Shown: positions 1 to 7,882 of the stretch, piece after piece
Numbering within the stretch: position 1 is the first letter of the stretch
Layout of the letters: each line of letters starts with the position of its first letter
Assembly: GCA_026419705.1 (NCBI GenBank)
Contig: JANZYY010000095.1
Span: forward strand, 1 to 12,554
DNA: 12,554 nucleotides
Direction: 5' to 3'
Source: Fischerella sp.
Lineage (GTDB): Bacteria; Cyanobacteriota; Cyanobacteriia; Cyanobacteriales; Nostocaceae
Translations under genes and position numbers: made by a program
The notes under the pieces: model-generated
What the model saw: only the letters and a program-made list of their open reading frames with translations
What the model was told of the DNA's origin: nothing
Databases searched by the model: none

Positions 1-3000
1 CGCCAAGGGATAAATCGTTCATCACCGTCACCCTGCTGGATATTTTTTACAGGTATGTCTAGAGTATCTTCTACGCCGTCCATCGGGAAAGCAATTCTCG
101 CTTTATCAGAGACGCAGCAAAGTGCTTTGCAAATACTTAATGTTAGGGGCAGACGAATGGTAAAGGTGGTTCCCGTCCCTAGAACAGAATCAATAGAAAT
201 TGTCCCTCGGACTTCACTGATTTTAGTGCGAACTACGTCTAAACCAACACCACGTCCAGCTAAGTCATCAGCTTGGTCTTTGGTACTAAAACCAGGTTGA
301 AACAACAGGTCATAAACATCGATGCGGGACATGGTTTTAGCTTCTGCTGGGGTAATCAAACCCATCTTAATTGCCTTTGCCTTTACCCCATCTGAGTTAA
401 TACCTGCGCCGTCATCGCTAACGGAAATTACGGTTTGGTTCCCCTGATGGAAAGCACAAACGGTGATGGTTCCCGCAGGTGGCTTACCTTTGGCTTGCCG
501 TTCTTCTGGTGTTTCAATGCCATGAGCGATCGCGTTATTGAGCAAATGCGTCAGTGGTGTCTTTAGATGTTCTAAAATCATCTTGTCGATCAAAGTATCC
601 CGACCTTGAATCACCAATTCCACTTGCTTGCCATACTTGATCGCATTGTCGCGCACACCTCGTGGCAGCAAATCGGTAGCCTGAGAAAAAGGCTCCATTC
701 GCGCTCGCGTCAGTCCCTCTTGCAGCTGAGTTGTAACCTGCCGGAATTGCCGTGCTACCCGTTCGGTTTCTTCAGTAACGAAATCAATGTCACTTGCCGA
801 TTCACGCACTCGCACGATTAGTTCGATCATTTCCTGGGACAGGGTGTGGAAAGGTGTGAACCGATCCATTTCTAGCTCGGAAAAACCCCTATCCGTATCT
901 GAACTGGTAAAATGGCTATTTTTACGGCTAGCTAGTAGGGATGCTTCTAGAAGCGATCGCTCATACAACTCCTGCATTCTCGCTCCCACATCTGAGAGTT
1001 GCTGCACCTGGTGCAGCAAATTATCTAGTGATTGACGCAGACGTTCTTGATCCTGCTCTAAGGTGTTGCGGTTTACTACCAACTCCCCAACTAAATTACT
1101 CAAGTCGTCCAGATGCTTGACTGGCACTTTCATTAGTTGTTCAAATCTGGAAGCATTCCAACCAGAGTTACGCCCACCTGGTAAATTGACTGTATTTGGT
1201 TTTACTGCTCCCCCTACCATTCCCTCTAATTCTTTAAATTCATTTTCAATCTCTGGAGATAAAATAGGGTTGCTGGTGGATTGTTGACAACTAGTCGCTG
1301 CTACATTGTCATCTTGTTTCAAAGCTAGCAGTTCTTCTAGAGCAGCAAATTCTATTTCTTGGATATTAGCGTTCTGTGTATCTGATACTACTTCTGTTTG
1401 CAGCAGTTCATCTAACTCTGCGAATGCATTCTGTGCTGTTTGCGCATCTGGAGCTACTGAGGGCAATGCTGCAGAAGTAACAGCAGTACTTTCGGTATCC
1501 GGAGTTGCTGCTATCCGTTCTTGTTCTTGTTTTGCTTGTTGTGTTTCGAGATTTATCACTGTTAATAAATCTTCATATGAATTGAGTCTGCTAGATTCAA
1601 CTACCTCTGTATTTTCAGAAAATGTCGTTTCTGTGTTTGGTTTAGTTGCTGTCGATGAAACGTCATCGGCTAAACTCTCCTGTGGTGCAGTACAAGCAAG
1701 GAAATCCTGGGAATGAAATGTTTGTGAGTCTTCAAGGGGGATTTCCGAAATTTGGTTATTATCCTCTTCCAGAATTGTGTCTACGATTGCGTCTAACCAG
1801 TCAATTTCCTGCTCAGCAGATGTCTGTGATAAATCTGTAGATGAACTGGTAAATTCTGGTGCTAGATCCAGAACTTCTGGCTGTTGTAAAAATTTGGGAA
1901 GCTCCTGGACAGATGATTCTTCAGCTACAGGAGACGGGAATTTTGAATCATTTGCTAACAACTCAGCCAAAAAATCATCGTCAGCATCCGCTGATAACAA
2001 CAAATCTAGCGATTGCTCCTCCTGTGGGAAATCCAAACCTAAATCTCCCAGTTCAATATCGACACTATCGGTGGGGAGTGAAGGTTGCTGGCGATCGCCA
2101 AACATGCGATCGTCAGCTGCTGCGGCTGCAAACAAAATCTCCTCTAAAGCCTTAGCTGCATCCTGCTCAATAGGAGATTCTAATTCTAGTTCCAATTTTT
2201 CTATATCTTCCTGCAACCATAAATTGTTTGCCTCGTTGGTCTCAACAGTCGAGTTACAATCTTTTTCAGTCTCGGCAAACAGACTGTCTAAACTCCAGTT
2301 TTCTTCTGTCTGGTTTGCGATTATTAAACTAATGTCTTCTGGTAAATTCTGATGATTCTCACTTTCCGCCAATAAATTCTCAAAACTATTTTCTAGTTGG
2401 CTCGATAGTTCTAATTCATTTGCTTGATAATTTTGGATATTTTTACTAATATCTGTTGATTGATTAAAATCTTTTAATCGTGGCGTAACTATTAAATCAA
2501 GGTTATTAATAGCATCTTGTTGATTTGGTGATTCTAAATTTTCTGCTTCTAAAAAATCATCTCCAAATAACTGGACAAGAGTTAATTCTTCTTTCGCAAT
2601 CGTTGTTTGGCTATCATTGACACTCGTTTCCCCTTCCAAAGACAACAATTCTGCAAAATCATTACTAACATCTTTGGTTTCGCTGTCATTGTTTTCAACT
2701 GCAATTTCATTAGTAGTGGGAGCAGGTTCCAGAATTTCTTCCTCTATGTCCCAGCTTTCGTTAAAGTCAGGAGTCTCGCTTTCAAACAACTGGGCAAGGG
2801 TACTCAGTTCGGCAATTCCTACCTCTGGGTCATGGAGTTCTAAACTGTCGTCTGTATTTAGAGCTTTATCCTCTTCATCTTCAATGCTAAATGAATTGGA
2901 TAATTCAGTTAAGCTAGTAATAGTGTTTTGTAAGTCAAAATCTCTAGATTCATATCCAGCTTTTAACTGATTAAAATTATCTGTGTCACTGCCAAATTGT

Positions 3001-4040
3001 TCTGATAGTTCAGATAGGCTAGTGATGCTATCTTCTTGTTCAAAATCTAGAGCTTGAGGTTCAATCCTGAAGTCGGTAAAATATTCTGTTTCACTGCGAA
3101 ATTGCTCTGATATTTCCAATAAGCTAGTAATAATATTTTCTTGTGGAACATCTATTGGCTCTGGTTCCGCTGGTAATTCAGCATCAAGTTCTGATGTTGA
3201 AGCGATATTTTCATCAGTCTGTTCATCCACCGCATCATTGGTAATGTCTAACAATTCTATTTCGGGCGGAATTAATGCTTCGAGTTGTTGACTGACGATA
3301 ATTTCAGTTTCTCTACCTGCCAGAACTAATTCCAGAGCTTGTTTGATATCTGTAATGACGATTTTTGCTAAAGTCAAATAAGAATTTTCTTGATTGGCGA
3401 TCGCCTGGCTAGCTGAGCGACACAAATTACACCAAGGCGGACAATTCAAGTCTTCACCAAGCTGGATTAATTGCCTACAGCAGTCTTGAAGGTTTTGTCG
3501 TGTTTCTGGTGTTGCTGGCTGTTTAAACAACTGCAACATTTCCCGCAGTTTTTGTAGCACTAAGTTTTGGTAGTTTTGCCAGCGATCGCTGTCTGAAGAT
3601 GCAATTCCTGCATTTTTTTGTTTGATTAGCAACTCTAGATGTTCATTTAGCCACGTAAATACAGGTTCCGCTTCTGACATGAGCTGATTAGCAGTCTCTT
3701 GTGTCAGACCAAAAGGCCCCTGCAGGTTTTCCAACAACGCTTTCAAAGTATCAGATACACCCAGAAACAAAGACTCAAGCTTTTGATCGACCTTTACCGG
3801 CTGCTCTTTCAAAACTTTAAAACAGTCTTCCAAGCGGTGAGCTGTACGCTGGATGCTACTCAGACCGAGCATTGCTGCTCCTCCTTTGATAGAGTGAGCC
3901 GCCCGAAAGACTTCATTGAGCATTTCTGAGTCTTTGATAGTACTGTCAAGATTCAGCAATCCCTGCTCAATAGTAGTCAGGTGTTCTTTTGCTTCCTCAA
4001 TAAAGTAACCAAGAATTCGCTGTTGTTGTTCTGGGAGCAT
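1..4040 (-). CDS. hmpE: HmpE: CheA-type histidine kinase with HPt domain and giant acidic linker (3' end cut by window edge)
   Basis: CheA-family kinase of the Hmp chemotaxis-like pathway; it should autophosphorylate and pass phosphate to HmpB and HmpA. The frame is open from the ATG at 4040 to the left edge, 1346 codons without a stop. Domains seen: HPt (P1) at residues 5-125 with AAHSIKGG, phospho-acceptor His49; a helical stretch to about 255 with a Cys cluster (C187, C188, C200, C204, C207); an acidic Ser/Glu/Asp/Leu/Phe-rich linker at about 260-930 in place of a P2 domain, with 35-residue tandem repeats; P3 dimerisation from about 965 (VPVKHLDDLSNLVGELV); P4 ATPase with N-box HLLNNAIAHGIE (H1165, N1169), G1 DDGAGI (1209-1214), FSTKDQADDLAGRGVGLDVV and GTGTTF; and the start of CheW-like P5 at about 1300. 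A C-terminal receiver, usual in this hybrid type, would lie outside the window. No Shine-Dalgarno is visible before the ATG. It lies 90 nt downstream of hmpD. The function is secure; the hmpE name rests on synteny. Confidence 0.95.
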   Translation of the reverse strand, partial: MLPEQQQRILGYFIEEAKEHLTTIEQGLLNLDSTIKDSEMLNEVFRAAHSIKGGAAMLGLSSIQRTAHRLEDCFKVLKEQPVKVDQKLESLFLGVSDTLKALLENLQGPFGLTQETANQLMSEAEPVFTWLNEHLELLIKQKNAGIASSDSDRWQNYQNLVLQKLREMLQLFKQPATPETRQNLQDCCRQLIQLGEDLNCPPWCNLCRSASQAIANQENSYLTLAKIVITDIKQALELVLAGRETEIIVSQQLEALIPPEIELLDITNDAVDEQTDENIASTSELDAELPAEPEPIDVPQENIITSLLEISEQFRSETEYFTDFRIEPQALDFEQEDSITSLSELSEQFGSDTDNFNQLKAGYESRDFDLQNTITSLTELSNSFSIEDEEDKALNTDDSLELHDPEVGIAELSTLAQLFESETPDFNESWDIEEEILEPAPTTNEIAVENNDSETKDVSNDFAELLSLEGETSVNDSQTTIAKEELTLVQLFGDDFLEAENLESPNQQDAINNLDLIVTPRLKDFNQSTDISKNIQNYQANELELSSQLENSFENLLAESENHQNLPEDISLIIANQTEENWSLDSLFAETEKDCNSTVETNEANNLWLQEDIEKLELELESPIEQDAAKALEEILFAAAAADDRMFGDRQQPSLPTDSVDIELGDLGLDFPQEEQSLDLLLSADADDDFLAELLANDSKFPSPVAEESSVQELPKFLQQPEVLDLAPEFTSSSTDLSQTSAEQEIDWLDAIVDTILEEDNNQISEIPLEDSQTFHSQDFLACTAPQESLADDVSSTATKPNTETTFSENTEVVESSRLNSYEDLLTVINLETQQAKQEQERIAATPDTESTAVTSAALPSVAPDAQTAQNAFAELDELLQTEVVSDTQNANIQEIEFAALEELLALKQDDNVAATSCQQSTSNPILSPEIENEFKELEGMVGGAVKPNTVNLPGGRNSGWNASRFEQLMKVPVKHLDDLSNLVGELVVNRNTLEQDQERLRQSLDNLLHQVQQLSDVGARMQELYERSLLEASLLASRKNSHFTSSDTDRGFSELEMDRFTPFHTLSQEMIELIVRVRESASDIDFVTEETERVARQFRQVTTQLQEGLTRARMEPFSQATDLLPRGVRDNAIKYGKQVELVIQGRDTLIDKMILEHLKTPLTHLLNNAIAHGIETPEERQAKGKPPAGTITVCAFHQGNQTVISVSDDGAGINSDGVKAKAIKMGLITPAEAKTMSRIDVYDLLFQPGFSTKDQADDLAGRGVGLDVVRTKISEVRGTISIDSVLGTGTTFTIRLPLTLSICKALCCVSDKARIAFPMDGVEDTLDIPVKNIQQGDGDERFIPW
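2763..3131 (-). repeat. Tandem 105-bp (35-residue) repeats in the HmpE linker
   Basis: On the minus strand, three consecutive 35-codon units (3131-3027, 3026-2922, 2921-2817) and a partial fourth (2816-2763) each begin with a version of ITSLxELSEQFxSxTxxF; the fourth reads IAELSTLAQLFESETPDF. I checked the period and translation base by base. The first 54 nt of units 1 and 2 match at 44 positions, so that duplication looks fairly recent; unit 3 keeps mainly its first third. The unit is acidic with regularly spaced Leu, Ile and Phe, as expected of a short amphipathic helix on a disordered chain. The function is unknown. Docking sites for a partner, or a flexible spacer of variable length, are both possible. 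Confidence 0.85.
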
Positions 4041-4071
4041 AGGAAATTATGAATTATGAATTTTTGAACTT

Positions 4072-4119
4072 TGAATGATGAATTTTTTCAGCATTCAGCC
4101 CAATCGCATTCATCATTCA
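4072..4119 (-). repeat. 12-bp perfect inverted repeat in the hmpD-hmpE gap
   Basis: TGAATGATGAAT (4072-4083) and ATTCATCATTCA (4108-4119) are exact reverse complements separated by 24 nt. They lie in the 90-nt gap (4041-4130) between the hmpD stop and the hmpE start, so the transcript could fold there. No U-run follows the stem in the direction of transcription, so it is not a classical terminator. A processing, stabilising or attenuating element between the receptor and kinase genes is an inference. The rest of the gap carries ATTATGAATTATGAATT-like sequence, a low-complexity motif that also occurs between hmpF and tilS. Confidence 0.6.
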
Positions 4120-4130
4120 TCCCTCATCTT

Positions 4131-6956
4131 TTACCTAGTTTCAGCAGTTTCGACTCGGAAGCGTTCCACAGAAGCAATTAAGTCGCGGGAAACACCAACT
4201 AAGTTTTGAAGTGCTCCAGAAACTCGTTGTGCTTCTTGGGAGGTTTCTTGAGCTGTGAGTTCTACGGATTGCATCACTTGAGCCACAGCGCGGGAGGTTT
4301 CTGTTTGTTCAACTGTATCAGAAGTAATCGATCGCACAAGAGTGTCGATACGATTTGCTACTTGAATAATATTTTCTAGCGATCGCTTGGCTTCTTCTGC
4401 AAGTTTTGTGCCTTGAATTACCTGCTGTGTGCCTTCTTCCATCGCAGTCATTACAGAGCCGGTTTCGCTTTGGATTTGCATCACAATTTGCTCAATTTCT
4501 TTGAGGGACTTCGCTGATTTATCTGCTAGCTGGCGGACTTCATCGGCAACAATTGCAAAGCCCCGTCCGGCTTCTCCTGCTCTTGCTGCTTCTATACTGG
4601 CGTTGAGGGCGAGTAAGTTTGTTCTAGAGGCAATCTGAGAAATCAATGCCACAATTTTAGAAATTTCTTGGGATGATTCTGCCAATCGCTTCACTTTACG
4701 GGTGGTTTCAGCGACGGTTTCCCGAATTTCTAAGATCCCCGCCACGGTATTTTCTACTGCTTCCCCTCCTTTAAGAGCGATCGCGCTGGCTTCACGGGCA
4801 ACAGTTTCGGCTTCCCGTGCAGCCTCTGCTACCCGCTGAATTGAGTCAGTCATCACCTGTACGGAATTCAGCGTTACCGCCAACTCTTCTGCTTGGCGCA
4901 AGGCGTCGCTAGATAATGCCCTCGCAAATGTTTCGGAGTTAGTAGCACCTCTGGTGACTTCCCGCGCTGCTACTTTCACCTGTTGAACGATATCCCGCAG
5001 GTTCTGAATTGTCAGGTTAAAAGCATCGGCAACTGCTCCCAGTACGTCGGCTGTCACCTCGGCTTGGACAGTCAAATCTCCTCTCGCAGCTCCTTCTACA
5101 TCATCCAGCAAGCGAATCACTTGCCGTTGCAAGTTTTCTTTCGCTTCTTCCTGTTCTTGAGCTTTGCGTGTAGCTTCATTTGTGGTCGTGAAAATTACCC
5201 GAGCCATTTCATTAAAGCCAGCGGCCAGCTGTCCCAATTCATCTTCAGAATATACCGTGGCTTGGACGTTAAGATTTCCTTTACGGATGGCATCAAATTG
5301 ACTTTGCAAATCCTTGGTAGTGCGGCGAATTTGTCTGAGGGTAAAATTGCCCATCAAGCCTGCGGTAGCAAAACTAGCAACTCCTGCTGCTAATGCCATT
5401 ACCCAGCCAGTGTTCCGTATTGACTCTCGTTGTTGGGGTGGAGAAATGGTTGTAGTAGCAAAGCTGACTACAGCGACCATCACTGCTGAAACAATACCGA
5501 CACTGCTAGCTACGATCCATTGTTTGTTTGCTAGCGGAGCGTTTTCTAGGGGTGCGAAAATGCCTTGTTCAACGCTGACGTGGGGTTCTATGTTGGCGAT
5601 ATCTGCGTGGGTAAAGACTGGGACTGCTTCTTGCGAACCAGTGATACTAAATAGTTCATCATCGCGATCGCTCTGTGTAATACTATTACTATTATTGGTG
5701 GCTCCATTGCTTTTTTCGCCCCTAACACTGTCTGTGAGCGAGCCGGAATGTAGTTGCGAGTCATTTAAGTTAGAATCTGTAACGAAATCGAATTCAGCTT
5801 GAATATCTCCTAGGTCGTCAAATTCATCAAAATCATCTAAAAATTCGATTTTGCTACCTTGGGAAATCTTACTATTCAATCTACTGTTGTTTGTGTCGTC
5901 TTCGGCAAATGTTTCCGAGCCAAAGGCAGACTCAAATGCTTCTAGATCAAAACTATCATCACTATTAAAGCTTTGATTTTGAATTGTTTGGTTGTGGGGA
6001 TGAAGCTGCTTTTCTTCTAAAGTAAAAGTGCTATTAAAAGAAGTTACAGATGAAAACGTTTCCTTACTATTATGTCTCAGATTATCAAGACCAGATAAAT
6101 CACTGTCTGTTTCTGTTTCTTCCATCAGTAAAGTTTCATCTTCAAAATTATTTGTTTTGAAGTTGCTCAAACTATCATTTTCCTGTTTTTGTACTGTGTT
6201 ATTGTCGGCATGGTTTTCCTGACAATCCGAGCGATCGCTAGATGCTAAATTAACTGTTAAAAACTCGTAATCGCTGATATCTTGCTTAAGCTCTGCCGGT
6301 TCTTGGTAATTGCTCTTTACTTCTAAATCTTGTTCTTTAAATGTGGAAACATCATCTTGTAAGAAAGCAGGCAATCCTAATTCCGATCCATCCCAAACGT
6401 TTGCCTTTAAATTTATACCCATTTCTTCTTGAGATGATGTAAAAGGATTGCGATCAAAAGTTTCTGAAGAATTTGATTCTGTATCAAATAAACTACTATC
6501 TGGGGGGAGATCAAATGGACTGCTACTAAAAGAAATGTCTTCCGTCTTTTCGGCTGCTCCTTGTTGCCCAACCAATTCTAGATTCTGTGCTTGTTGCTCA
6601 ACTGCCACAGACGAAACAGATGATTTTTCTATCTGCTGTTGAGAGTCATAGTCTGCTCCAACAAAGACGTCTAATTCTTGTTGGTATTGATTGATATTAT
6701 CCAAGCCATTTTTAGCAAAACCAGTAATTTCTGGATCTACAGTTAATTCCAATACCTTTTGATATTCTAATTTTGCTACATCATACTGCTGTAAAACGTA
6801 GTAAATGTGACCTCTGAGTAAATGAGTTTTGGGGTCATCCGGTAGATTTTGTACCACCTCATCAATGATGGTAGCCGCTCCTTCATAATCTTGTTGCGCG
6901 TAGGCTGTCAAAGCCTGTTGATACGTCTGCGCGTAATCATCTATACTCGCTGCCAT
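4131..6956 (-). CDS. hmpD: HmpD: methyl-accepting chemotaxis protein with TPR-like N-terminus and double HAMP
   Basis: Inner-membrane chemoreceptor that should form the signalling core with HmpC and HmpE. Length is 941 residues from the chosen start. Domains: TPR-like helices at about 8-88; an acidic Ser/Asn/Phe-rich, probably disordered segment at about 100-475; TM1 at about 479-502 (WIVASSVGIVSAVMVAVVSF); an exposed loop of only about 15 residues; TM2 at about 517-536; HAMP at about 538-590; a second HAMP at about 610-660; and a coiled-coil signalling domain with the conserved tip TNLLALNASIEAARAGEAGR (about 779-798). No periplasmic ligand-binding domain and no C-terminal CheR-docking pentapeptide are present. 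The frame also has an ATG at 6992, but that start would overlap hmpC. The ATG at 6956 has GGGAGG 6 nt upstream and leaves a 16-nt gap after hmpC, so it is preferred. PilJ of the Synechocystis pil locus belongs to the same family. Confidence 0.93.
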   Translation of the reverse strand: MAASIDDYAQTYQQALTAYAQQDYEGAATIIDEVVQNLPDDPKTHLLRGHIYYVLQQYDVAKLEYQKVLELTVDPEITGFAKNGLDNINQYQQELDVFVGADYDSQQQIEKSSVSSVAVEQQAQNLELVGQQGAAEKTEDISFSSSPFDLPPDSSLFDTESNSSETFDRNPFTSSQEEMGINLKANVWDGSELGLPAFLQDDVSTFKEQDLEVKSNYQEPAELKQDISDYEFLTVNLASSDRSDCQENHADNNTVQKQENDSLSNFKTNNFEDETLLMEETETDSDLSGLDNLRHNSKETFSSVTSFNSTFTLEEKQLHPHNQTIQNQSFNSDDSFDLEAFESAFGSETFAEDDTNNSRLNSKISQGSKIEFLDDFDEFDDLGDIQAEFDFVTDSNLNDSQLHSGSLTDSVRGEKSNGATNNSNSITQSDRDDELFSITGSQEAVPVFTHADIANIEPHVSVEQGIFAPLENAPLANKQWIVASSVGIVSAVMVAVVSFATTTISPPQQRESIRNTGWVMALAAGVASFATAGLMGNFTLRQIRRTTKDLQSQFDAIRKGNLNVQATVYSEDELGQLAAGFNEMARVIFTTTNEATRKAQEQEEAKENLQRQVIRLLDDVEGAARGDLTVQAEVTADVLGAVADAFNLTIQNLRDIVQQVKVAAREVTRGATNSETFARALSSDALRQAEELAVTLNSVQVMTDSIQRVAEAAREAETVAREASAIALKGGEAVENTVAGILEIRETVAETTRKVKRLAESSQEISKIVALISQIASRTNLLALNASIEAARAGEAGRGFAIVADEVRQLADKSAKSLKEIEQIVMQIQSETGSVMTAMEEGTQQVIQGTKLAEEAKRSLENIIQVANRIDTLVRSITSDTVEQTETSRAVAQVMQSVELTAQETSQEAQRVSGALQNLVGVSRDLIASVERFRVETAETR

Positions 6957-6962
6957 TTCCTG

Positions 6963-6968
6963 CCTCCC
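6963..6968 (-). promoter_or_regulatory. Shine-Dalgarno deciding the hmpD start
   Basis: GGGAGG on the minus strand lies 6 nt before the ATG at 6956. This favours the 941-residue form over the start at 6992, which would add 12 residues with no domain and run into the hmpC reading frame. Confidence 0.75.
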
Positions 6969-6972
6969 TATG

Positions 6973-7503
6973 TTATCCTGCCCAGCGCGCACTTCGTAAA
7001 ATCGCCGTTTGGTCTAGCAGTCGCAGACACTGTTTGTCTTGAGTACCTAATAACCACTCTCCCCGCAAAAAAGGAGCCATGGTATCCGGCACATTAGTCG
7101 GTGCCATCAGGTTTTGTACATCAAGCCAGTGCATACCGCCAATTTCTTCTACTGCTAAGCCTACAATTGTGTCCTGTTCTTCAATAGCAATCACGGAAAT
7201 TTCTGCGCGATCGGTGTTTAATGCTGTTGCTTCCCCCAGAAATTGACCCAAATCAGCTACCCAAATTACTCGACCTCGTAAATTTAGAGTACCCAAAAGC
7301 AAAGGAGAAGCATTAGGAATGGGAGTGATTTTATCAGGGCTTAGTTCGATCACCTCGCGAATGCCGATGGCTGGTAGTGCAAACTCCTGATGCAAAGGAA
7401 TGAAAAACCGCAAGTATAACTCACCTTCAGGACTTTCTACTTGTAATTCAGGACGAAAGTGGTCTTGACCACTGCCTCCTAAGAAGTCCGGTTTGTTGAC
7501 CAT
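6973..7503 (-). CDS. hmpC: HmpC: CheW-type coupling protein
   Basis: CheW adaptor linking the receptor HmpD to the kinase HmpE in the cytoplasmic face of the array. It is 176 residues and slightly longer than the roughly 160-residue norm because of about 25 leading residues. The CheW fold is seen from LYLRFFIPLHQEFALPAIGI (residues 29-48) through REVIELSP, ITPIPNASPLLLGTLNLRGR (58-77) and VIWVADLGQFLG to the end; NLRGRVI followed by a DL is the typical signature. The start ATG at 7503 lies 13 nt after hmpB, and its AAGGAT Shine-Dalgarno overlaps the hmpB stop codon (TAAGGAT), which suggests translational coupling. The gene is followed 16 nt later by hmpD. It is equivalent to PilI or PixI in other cyanobacterial clusters. 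Confidence 0.95.
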   Translation of the reverse strand: MVNKPDFLGGSGQDHFRPELQVESPEGELYLRFFIPLHQEFALPAIGIREVIELSPDKITPIPNASPLLLGTLNLRGRVIWVADLGQFLGEATALNTDRAEISVIAIEEQDTIVGLAVEEIGGMHWLDVQNLMAPTNVPDTMAPFLRGEWLLGTQDKQCLRLLDQTAILRSARWAG

Positions 7504-7516
7504 ATTACGCTCATCC

Positions 7517-7882
7517 TTATCCTCGCAGCAGTTGTTTGACTGTTCCCACCAACTCGGTAGGTTGGAATGGTTTAGCTATGTAGGCGTCTGCACCTTGCTT
7601 CATCCCCCAGTAGCGATCGAATTCTTCGCCCTTGGAAGAACACATTACCACGGGAACGTTTTGGGTTTTTGGATCGGATTTTAACCGACGGCAAACTTCG
7701 TAACCATTCATCCGGGGCATGACAATATCTAATACTACTAAATCAGGAGGAGCGGTTTGAATTGCTTCTAGAGCTTCTAATCCGTCACTGGCATGAGTTA
7801 CCGTTAAGCCACTTGCTTTCAGCAGGTCTGTAATCATCTCCCTTTGGGCGATACTGTCTTCCACGATCAGAACTGTACTCAT
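7517..7882 (-). CDS. hmpB: HmpB: stand-alone CheY-type response regulator
   Basis: Single-domain receiver of 121 residues, expected to take phosphate from HmpE and relay it to the motility machinery. All receiver landmarks are present: acidic pair E8-D9, phospho-acceptor D52 in LVVLDIVMP, S82 in the switch Ser/Thr position (VMCSSKG), and K104 in AYIAKPF. There is no output domain. The frame opens further upstream to 7951, but those 23 extra residues match nothing in the fold. The ATG at 7882 gives MSTVLIVEDS, the normal receiver beginning, with AGGGG 5 nt upstream and AGGAGG 15 nt upstream. hmpB and hmpC are almost contiguous. The equivalents are PilH and PixH. Confidence 0.95.
   Translation of the reverse strand: MSTVLIVEDSIAQREMITDLLKASGLTVTHASDGLEALEAIQTAPPDLVVLDIVMPRMNGYEVCRRLKSDPKTQNVPVVMCSSKGEEFDRYWGMKQGADAYIAKPFQPTELVGTVKQLLRG

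Noticed and set aside
1306..2352. Open plus-strand frames of 136 and 191 residues, Ser/Cys-rich
   Set aside because: They are antisense to the HmpE linker; their Ser-rich composition is what the complement of Glu/Asp/Leu/Ser codons yields. No ribosome site or domain was seen, and the minus-strand frame is continuous with clear CheA motifs.
4983..5802. Plus-strand open frames opposite hmpD (136 and 162 residues)
   Set aside because: Antisense to the membrane-HAMP region of an unmistakable MCP; no independent coding evidence.
6957..6992. Longer HmpD with start at 6992, overlapping hmpC
   Set aside because: The 12 extra residues carry no motif and overlap hmpC, whereas the ATG at 6956 has a good GGGAGG box at ideal spacing.
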